A stretch of 12,063 bases of DNA, from NCBI GenBank assembly GCA_035550315.1, contig DASZPL010000138.1:1-12063 (forward strand), read 5' to 3'. The translations under genes were made by a program, and so were the position numbers. Source of the stretch: DASZPL01 sp035550315. Its GTDB lineage: Bacteria > Actinomycetota > Actinomycetes > JAFAQI01. Below are positions 6,192 through 12,063 of the stretch, piece after piece (position 1 is the stretch's first letter; each line of letters starts with the position of its first letter). The notes below the pieces were generated by a model. The model was not told where the DNA came from. It worked only from the letters and a program-made list of their open reading frames with translations, and did no database searches.

Positions 6192-7330
6192 GCGACCTTG
6201 CGCTCGACCGCCTCGACGACCTCGCGGCGCTGGCGGACCTCGACCGCTCGGACATGCTGCGCGCCACCGCGATGGCGGGCGCGCAGGTCCGGGCGTCGCT
6301 GGCCGCCGCCGCGGAGGCCTCGCTCGACCCGCTCGGCCTCGACCTGCGGCCGCGGGCGATCGTCGTGGCCGGGATGGGAGGCTCCGGCATCTCCGGAGAC
6401 GTCCTCGCGACGCTCACCGCCGCCACCGCGCCGATTCCGGTCGTGGTGCACCGTGGTTACGGCCTGCCGGGCTGGGTCGGCGCCGCCGACCTCGTCATGG
6501 CGGTGTCGTGCTCTGGCCGCACCGAGGAGACGCTGAGCAGCGCCGTCGAGGCGGCTCGCCGCGGCGCCCGGCTGCTCGGTGTCGGGACCGCCGACTCACC
6601 GTTGGACCTGCACTGCCGCTCCGAGCACGGGGCGTTCGTCCCGGTCACCCCGGCGATCGCGCCTCGCGCCTCGCTGTGGGCCCTTGCGGTGCCGATGCTG
6701 GTCGTCGCCGAACGCTTCGGGTTGCTCGGGCTGGGCCCGTCGTACGCCGACCTCGAAGCGGCCGCGCTTCGGCTGGAGTCCATCGCCGAGGTGTGCCGAC
6801 CGGACCGGGAGTCCTTCGTCAACCCGGCGAAGGCGCTGGCTGCAGAGCTGGCCGGCTCACTGCCGATGTTCTGGGGAGGCGGCGAGGTGGGTGCGGTCGC
6901 CGCCCTGCGCGGCGCCTGCCAGCTGAACGAGAACGCGAAGTGGCCCGCCGTGTGGGGTGCGCTGCCGGAGGCTCACCACAACCAGTCGGTCAGTCTCGAC
7001 GGTGCGCTCGCGGGCGCCGTCGCCGACGACGACCTGTTCCGCGACCGGGTGGAGGACGAGGACCCGTTGCGGTTGCGGCTGGTCCTGTTGCGCGACGACG
7101 CGGCGTCCGGGGCCGCCGCCGCCCGTGCCGACGCCTCCGCCGAAGTCGCCGCCGATCGCGGGGTCGCCGTGTCGGTGGTCAGCGGCGAAGGCGACAGCGC
7201 GATCGAGCGGCTCGCCTCGCTGATCGGGCTGCTCGACTTCACGAGCGTCTACCTGGCGCTGGCGATCGGCGTCGATCCGACGCCGATCGGGCCGATCGAC
7301 GATCTCAAGGCCCGGTTGGCCCACAGCTGA
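6188..7330 (+). CDS. SIS-domain phosphoglucose/phosphomannose isomerase family protein
   Basis: This is a 380-residue cytosolic protein with two SIS (sugar isomerase) modules. The first holds GMGGSGISGDV (residues 62-72) and the phosphate-binding SCSGRTEET (107-115). The second holds FWGGGEVGAVA, LNENAKWPA and the catalytic-region motif PEAHHNQ (260-266). The C-terminal YLALAIGVDPTPIGPIDDLKARLA is typical of the archaeal-type bifunctional PGI/PMI family, which interconverts fructose-6-phosphate with glucose-6- and mannose-6-phosphate. Canonical members have E-x-x-H-N-E at the catalytic strand; here it is E-A-H-H-N-Q, so His263 or His264 would be the base. The start at 6188 is set by the ATGA overlap with the Trm112-like gene. 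With manB just upstream, the likely role is supplying mannose-6-phosphate for GDP-mannose. No cupin-type ManA is in the window. The family is firm; substrate choice is inferred from context. Confidence 0.85.
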   Translation: MSDLALDRLDDLAALADLDRSDMLRATAMAGAQVRASLAAAAEASLDPLGLDLRPRAIVVAGMGGSGISGDVLATLTAATAPIPVVVHRGYGLPGWVGAADLVMAVSCSGRTEETLSSAVEAARRGARLLGVGTADSPLDLHCRSEHGAFVPVTPAIAPRASLWALAVPMLVVAERFGLLGLGPSYADLEAAALRLESIAEVCRPDRESFVNPAKALAAELAGSLPMFWGGGEVGAVAALRGACQLNENAKWPAVWGALPEAHHNQSVSLDGALAGAVADDDLFRDRVEDEDPLRLRLVLLRDDAASGAAAARADASAEVAADRGVAVSVVSGEGDSAIERLASLIGLLDFTSVYLALAIGVDPTPIGPIDDLKARLAHS

Positions 7331-7346
7331 GCGCGCTCGCACCCTC

Positions 7347-7352
7347 TACCCT
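7347..7352 (+). promoter_or_regulatory. Possible -10 box (TACCCT) upstream of ahcY
   Basis: In the 86-base gap between the isomerase gene and ahcY, TACCCT fits TANNNT. A start about seven bases downstream would give a leader of roughly 57 bases. I see no riboswitch-like structure in that leader. There is no clear -35 box. Confidence 0.3.
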
Positions 7353-7403
7353 GGCACCTGCACGCCCAGCACGACCGACCGTCGCGTTCCCCGCCACAGC
7401 CCT

Positions 7404-7407
7404 GGAG
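7404..7407 (+). promoter_or_regulatory. Shine-Dalgarno sequence of ahcY
   Basis: GGAG lies nine bases before the ATG at 7417. It fixes the start although the reading frame stays open for about 300 codons upstream through the isomerase gene. Confidence 0.55.
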
Positions 7408-7416
7408 CACCCTGAG

Positions 7417-8837
<1,421 letters not shown>

Positions 8838-8844
<7 letters not shown>

Positions 8845-9026
8845 CCGACCTCGACGTCGACGCGCGGCGACCGGCGGCGCATCGACCGTCGGGCTGCCCT
8901 GGCGAGGCTGCGCTCGACGCGACGCCGCACCCGGCGTACCTCGTCCTCGCTCAGGGCGCGTGACGCGTACGCCACGACGCGCCACTCGTCGATCACGACG
9001 GTGGCAGTGGCTCGGGTGGGCCGCAT
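8838..9026 (-). CDS. Probable small basic protein of unknown function
   Basis: This 62-residue frame starts with an ATG at 9026 and ends in TAG at 8840-8838, overlapping the ahcY stop by seven bases on the opposite strand. The N-terminal half (ATATVVIDEWRVVAYASRAL) looks like a folded beta strand and amphipathic turn. The second half (SEDEVRRVRRRVERSLARAA, then RSMRRRSPRVDVEV) is a strongly basic helix, possibly binding nucleic acid. Third codon positions are nearly all G or C, as in the true genes here, and the sequence is less repetitive than the Arg/Pro-rich shadow frames. No ribosome site precedes the ATG; a weak GAGCCT six bases upstream keeps the A2 and T6 of the TANNNT pattern. The same frame is open upstream to 9344 but that part is Arg/Pro-rich and overlaps mtrA, so it is not included. 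I do not recognise the family. It could also be a spurious frame. Confidence 0.45.
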
Positions 9027-9051
9027 GCGAGCAGGCTCAGCTGTGGCAGTG
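9001..9051 (+). repeat. Exact 9-bp direct repeat GTGGCAGTG, 42 bases apart
   Basis: GTGGCAGTG occurs at 9001-9009 and 9043-9051. The 42-base step is four helical turns, so both copies face the same side of DNA. One copy lies inside the start of the small minus-strand gene and the other between it and mtrA, 70 bases before the mtrA ATG. Each extends to a GTGGC-A-GTGRC tandem. Possible regulator sites for mtrA or the small gene; chance is not excluded. Confidence 0.35.
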
Positions 9052-9109
9052 ACGGCCCGGGCGCTGCTGCGGGTGCGGTCGGGAATCTGTGGACCGGCGG
9101 CGTCGATGC

Positions 9110-9115
9110 CACGAT
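9110..9115 (+). promoter_or_regulatory. Possible weak -10 box (CACGAT) of mtrA
   Basis: CACGAT lies six bases before the ATG at 9122, the same spacing as the three clearer plus-strand leaderless promoters here. It keeps the A2 and T6 of TANNNT but has C in the first position. GGTGGG sits directly against the ATG, too close to be a good ribosome site. Confidence 0.3.
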
Positions 9116-9121
9116 GGTGGG

Positions 9122-9799
9122 ATGCGGGCAAAGGTGCTGGTCGTCGATGACGACCCGGCGTTGTCCGAGATGCTCGGCATCGTCTTGCGCAACGAAGGCT
9201 TCGAACCCTCCTTCGTCGGCGACGGCGACGCGGCGCTGGGCGCCTTCCACTCCACCAAGCCGGACCTGGTGCTGCTCGACCTGATGCTGCCGGGCACGGA
9301 CGGCGTCGACGTCTGCCGGGCGATCCGAGCGGAGAGCGCAACACCGATCGTGATGCTGACCGCTCGCGGCGACACCGTGGACGTCGTCACCGGCTTGGAC
9401 TCCGGCGCCGACGACTACATCGTCAAGCCGTTCAAGCCCAAGGAGCTGGTGGCCCGGATCCGGGCGCGGTTGCGCCAGCCGGCCGACCAGACCGGCGAGA
9501 CGCTGCAGATCGGCGACCTGGTCATCGACGTGAACGGTCACCTGGTCAGTCGAGGGGGTGAGCCGATCGCGTTGACCCCGCTCGAGTTCGACCTGCTCGT
9601 GGCGCTCGCGCGCAAGCCGCGGTTGGTCTTCACGCGCGACCAGCTGCTCGAACAGGTGTGGGGCTATCGCCACGTCGCCGACACCCGGCTGGTGAACGTC
9701 CACGTCCAGCGGCTGCGAGCGAAGGTCGAGCGCGATCCGGAGCACCCGGAGATCGTGGTGACCGTCCGGGGGGTGGGTTACAAGGCGGGACCGACGTGA
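9122..9799 (+). CDS. mtrA: DNA-binding response regulator MtrA
   Basis: This is a 225-residue OmpR-class regulator. The receiver domain (1 to about 115) has the acidic pocket Asp9-Asp11, the phosphoacceptor Asp53 in LLDLMLPG, switch Thr80, Tyr99 and Lys102 in DDYIVKPF. The DNA-binding winged helix (about 128-222) contains ALTPLEFDLLVALARKP, VFTRDQLLEQVWGY and VNVHVQRLRAKVERDPE, ending VTVRGVGYKAGPT. The sequence follows Mycobacterium tuberculosis MtrA closely over its whole length as I recall it. MtrA controls envelope, division and replication genes (for example dnaA and ripA targets in mycobacteria). I start at the ATG at 9122 because the mycobacterial protein begins just there; the in-frame GTG at 9089 would add an Arg-rich tail. 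The gene ends in a GTGA overlap with mtrB, its cognate kinase. Upstream lie a 9-bp repeat pair and a weak leaderless -10 box. Confidence 0.97.
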   Translation: MRAKVLVVDDDPALSEMLGIVLRNEGFEPSFVGDGDAALGAFHSTKPDLVLLDLMLPGTDGVDVCRAIRAESATPIVMLTARGDTVDVVTGLDSGADDYIVKPFKPKELVARIRARLRQPADQTGETLQIGDLVIDVNGHLVSRGGEPIALTPLEFDLLVALARKPRLVFTRDQLLEQVWGYRHVADTRLVNVHVQRLRAKVERDPEHPEIVVTVRGVGYKAGPT

Positions 9800-11373
9800 A
9801 GGCGACACCGCTGGCCGCGGGGCGGGCGGTACGCCATCGCTGGCGCGCGTCGCTGCAGACCCGCGTCGTCGCCACCACCCTGATCCTGTCCGCCACGGTG
9901 AGCGTCGGGATCGGCGCAACGATCCTCCACCAGGTCCGCAGCGGGCTGCTCGGTTCGGCCACGCGGGCGGCGCAGAGCGAGCTGGGCACCGGGGTCGAGC
10001 GGGCGCGTGACCAGTTCCTCGCGTTGCCGGACGACAACCCCAACGCCGTCGAGCGGACCGCGTACGCCGTGGTCACTCAGCTGTCCGGTGAGCAGGGCGA
10101 CTACGACGTCGTGATGCTTGCGGCCAACGGCGGTCTTGCGTCGTACGGGCCTGAGGATGCCGTGCTCAGCATCCCGGCGAGCCTGCGCACGGCCGTCGCG
10201 AAGTCCGGACGCGAGGCGTGGGCGTACGTACGACTGCGCAGTGGCTCCTCCCACGGCGCGGGCCTGGCGATCGGCGCGCCGGTGCAGGCGGGCGCCGTGC
10301 GCTACCAGCTCTACTACCTGTTCCCGCTCAATCGCGAAGCCGCGACGCTTCGGCTCGTCGAACGCACGATGCTGTTCGCCGGCGCCGCCCTGGTCCTGCT
10401 GCTGGTCGGCATCGCCGCCGTGGTGACCCGGGAGGTCGTGCGGCCCGTCCGGCAGGCGGCGGCCACCGCGGAACGGCTGGCCGCCGGCCGGCTCAAGGAG
10501 CGGATGCAGATCCGCGGCGAGGACGACCTGGCCACGCTGGCGGCCTCTTTCAACCGGATGGCGGACACCCTTCAACAACAGATCTCCCAGCTGCGCGAGA
10601 TGTCCCGGTTGCAGCGCCGGTTCGTCGCCGACGTCTCCCACGAGCTGCGCACGCCCATCACCACGATCCGCATGGCCGCCGACGTGCTGCACGACTCGAG
10701 CGACGCGCTCCCGCCGGAGCTCACCCGATCCTCCGAGCTGCTCCAGGCACAGCTGGACCGCTTCGAGTCGCTGCTGGCGGACCTGCTCGAGATCAGCCGG
10801 TACGACGCCGGCGCCGCGCTGCTCGAGGCCGAGCCGATCGACCTGGTGCAGCTCGTGAGCCGGGTGATCGCGCTGGCGACGCCGCTGTCGGATCGGCGCC
10901 AGGCGCCGATCGAGGCCGACCTTCCGGCCGAGCCGGTCGTCGTCGACGTCGACGCCCGGCGCATCGACCGGGTGCTGCGCAACCTGGTCACCAACGCACT
11001 CGAGCACGGTGAAGGGCGGCCGGTCACGGTCCGGCTGCGGGCCGACGACGGTGGGGTCGCGGTCACCGTCCGCGACCGTGGGGTCGGGTTGCGGCCGGGT
11101 GACGCGTCGCTGGTCTTCGGCAGGTTCTGGCGCGCCGACCCGGCCCGCGCGCGGACCACCGGCGGCACCGGCCTCGGGTTGTCCATCGCGCTCGAGGACG
11201 TGCGGCTGCATGGCGGTTGGCTGCAGGCGTGGGGGGAGCCGGATCGGGGGTCGGTGTTCCGGATGACCTTGCCCTGGCAGGCCGGCGGGACGATCGTCGC
11301 CTCGCCGCTGCCGCTCGAACCGGACGACGCCACCGACGAGCTCGCGCCGCCGGCCGCCCCGATCGCCCGATGA
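9796..11373 (+). CDS. mtrB: Sensor histidine kinase MtrB
   Basis: This is a 525-residue inner-membrane kinase, a little shorter than the mycobacterial protein (about 567). The GTG at 9796 overlaps the mtrA stop as GTGA. Order of parts: cytoplasmic basic tail (1-23), first helix (about 24-44), external sensor region (about 45-190), second helix (about 193-213), HAMP (about 214-266), and HisKA with phosphoacceptor His282 in FVADVSHELRTPITTIR. The ATPase follows with N box NLVTNALEHG (Asn396, Asn400), G1 box RDRGVGL (Asp427), F box FGRFWRAD, and G2 box GGTGLGLSIA (456-465). After the ATPase comes a short Pro/Asp-rich tail. All catalytic residues are present. It should phosphorylate MtrA Asp53. 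In mycobacteria LpqB binds the external domain and tunes its activity, which agrees with the ATGA overlap with lpqB here. Confidence 0.96.
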   Translation: MKATPLAAGRAVRHRWRASLQTRVVATTLILSATVSVGIGATILHQVRSGLLGSATRAAQSELGTGVERARDQFLALPDDNPNAVERTAYAVVTQLSGEQGDYDVVMLAANGGLASYGPEDAVLSIPASLRTAVAKSGREAWAYVRLRSGSSHGAGLAIGAPVQAGAVRYQLYYLFPLNREAATLRLVERTMLFAGAALVLLLVGIAAVVTREVVRPVRQAAATAERLAAGRLKERMQIRGEDDLATLAASFNRMADTLQQQISQLREMSRLQRRFVADVSHELRTPITTIRMAADVLHDSSDALPPELTRSSELLQAQLDRFESLLADLLEISRYDAGAALLEAEPIDLVQLVSRVIALATPLSDRRQAPIEADLPAEPVVVDVDARRIDRVLRNLVTNALEHGEGRPVTVRLRADDGGVAVTVRDRGVGLRPGDASLVFGRFWRADPARARTTGGTGLGLSIALEDVRLHGGWLQAWGEPDRGSVFRMTLPWQAGGTIVASPLPLEPDDATDELAPPAAPIAR

Positions 11374-12063
11374 GATCGCGAACCTGGCTGACCGGGCTGG
11401 TCGCGGTCGGCCTCGCCGCGGGGGCCGCGGCATGTGCCGGGGTGCCCGACTCGTCAGTCGTCCACCTCGGCGACCCGGTGCCGGCTGCCGGCCAGGGCGT
11501 GGACGGCGCGGCGGTGCACGAGGTGCCGGCGTTACCTCAGCCGTCGGCCACCCCCGTCGAGCTGGTGGCCGGCTTCCTCAACGCGATGGTGGACAGCGAC
11601 AACGGGTACGCCGTCGCGCGGTCCTACCTCGGCGGCAGCGCGTCATGGAGCGCCACGTCGACGATCACCGTCTATGCCGACCCGCCCGTCATCAGCAGGG
11701 TCGACGCGCGTCACGTCGACCTGCGCGCCCGGCGGGTGGGGCGGATCGGCCCGGGTGGGGTCTACCGGGTCGTGTCCGGCACGTTGCGGCGCACCTTCAC
11801 CCTCACCCGGGTCGGCGGAGAGTGGCGGATCGCGAGCCTCGCCCCCGGCGCGCTGCTGTCGGCCGTGGACGTCGAGGAGGTCCTGCAGCCGGCGTCGCTG
11901 TACTTCCTCACCCCCGACGGCGACCGCGTCGTACCGGAGCCGGTGCTCGAGCCGCCGGAGGAGCCGGGTCTGGCGACGACCCTGATGCGCGCGTTGCTCG
12001 CCGGCCCGGACCCGCTGCTGGCCGCTGGGGTCCGGACCGCGGTGCCCCGCGGCCCCACCCTGG
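11370..12063 (+). CDS. lpqB: Lipoprotein LpqB, N-terminal part (3' truncated by window)
   Basis: The ATG at 11370 overlaps the mtrB stop as ATGA; 231 codons are visible and the frame is open at the edge. The N-terminus MRSRTWLTGLVAVGLAAGAA leads to Cys22, a lipobox of the A-A-C type, so the mature protein should be lipid-anchored on the outer membrane face. Residues about 60-165 (SATPVELVAGFLNAMVDSDN, ARSYLGG, YRVVSGTLRRTFTLTRVGGEWRIASLAPG) form the LpqB N-terminal domain. VLQPASLYFLTPDGDRVVPEPV then opens the GerMN domain, of which TTLMRALLAGP is the start. The beta-propeller expected downstream is outside the window. It is the usual third gene of the mtrAB-lpqB operon and modulates MtrB. 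A TTA leucine codon at 11532-11534 is unusual for this base composition. Confidence 0.94.
   Translation, partial: MRSRTWLTGLVAVGLAAGAAACAGVPDSSVVHLGDPVPAAGQGVDGAAVHEVPALPQPSATPVELVAGFLNAMVDSDNGYAVARSYLGGSASWSATSTITVYADPPVISRVDARHVDLRARRVGRIGPGGVYRVVSGTLRRTFTLTRVGGEWRIASLAPGALLSAVDVEEVLQPASLYFLTPDGDRVVPEPVLEPPEEPGLATTLMRALLAGPDPLLAAGVRTAVPRGPTL

Noticed and set aside
6508..7416. Upstream extension of the ahcY frame by about 300 codons
   Set aside because: This part overlaps the SIS isomerase gene, is Arg/Gly-rich and has no homology to hydrolases. The ATG at 7417 with its GGAG site and the canonical N-terminus is the real start.
7360..7416. Possible S-adenosylhomocysteine riboswitch in the ahcY leader
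   Set aside because: The leader is too short and I find no stem arrangement or conserved core of that riboswitch class.
8851..8860. Perfect 10-bp palindrome TCGACGTCGA just after ahcY, as a terminator or operator
   Set aside because: It has no loop or U-run, it codes for a Val-Asp-Val stretch in the minus-strand frame, and such palindromes are common in this base composition.
9778..11433. 551-codon open frame on the minus strand
   Set aside because: Antisense of mtrB with low-complexity Arg/Gly/Gln-rich product; mtrB has every kinase motif.

Overview
The window looks like a chromosomal core-neighbourhood segment of a high-GC actinobacterium. The evidence is the very GC-rich codon use, the mtrA-mtrB-lpqB order, the DUF3499 and DUF5719 proteins found in that group, and several starts with a leaderless promoter layout. 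The genus cannot be set from the sequence. No mobile element, CRISPR array, tRNA, rRNA or clear factor-independent terminator is visible, and no gene-free stretch exceeds about 120 bases.

Layout. (1) 1-3351, plus strand: the C-terminal part of a large multi-pass membrane glycosyltransferase-type protein, overlapping by ATGA a secreted or anchored DUF5719-type protein. (2) 3362-3802, minus strand: a zincin-like family protein without HExxH, convergent with DUF5719 and divergent from the next gene. (3) 3922-7330, plus strand: DUF3499 protein, a 73-aa Cys4 protein, the phosphomannomutase ManB, a 57-aa Trm112-like zinc protein, and a SIS-domain phosphoglucose/phosphomannose isomerase overlapping it by ATGA. 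(4) 7417-8844, plus strand: S-adenosylhomocysteine hydrolase. (5) 8838-9026, minus strand: a probable small unknown gene. (6) 9122 to the window end, plus strand: response regulator mtrA, sensor kinase mtrB and lipoprotein lpqB, joined by GTGA and ATGA overlaps; lpqB runs off the edge.

The genes fit a cell-envelope and growth-control theme. The SIS isomerase and ManB can together make mannose-1-phosphate for GDP-mannose and surface glycans. The membrane glycosyltransferase and DUF5719 protein probably act at the cell surface. MtrAB-LpqB is the conserved actinobacterial system linking envelope state to division and replication. AhcY clears S-adenosylhomocysteine after methylation; the Trm112-like protein may serve a methyltransferase.

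I see no wholly new multi-gene system. The most noteworthy items are a recurring TANNNT-N6-RTG start geometry (which also fixes the start of the zincin-like gene), three copies of an 8-mer in a divergent promoter region, a 9-bp repeat spaced 42 bp upstream of mtrA, three small putative zinc proteins around manB, and the probable small gene between ahcY and mtrA.
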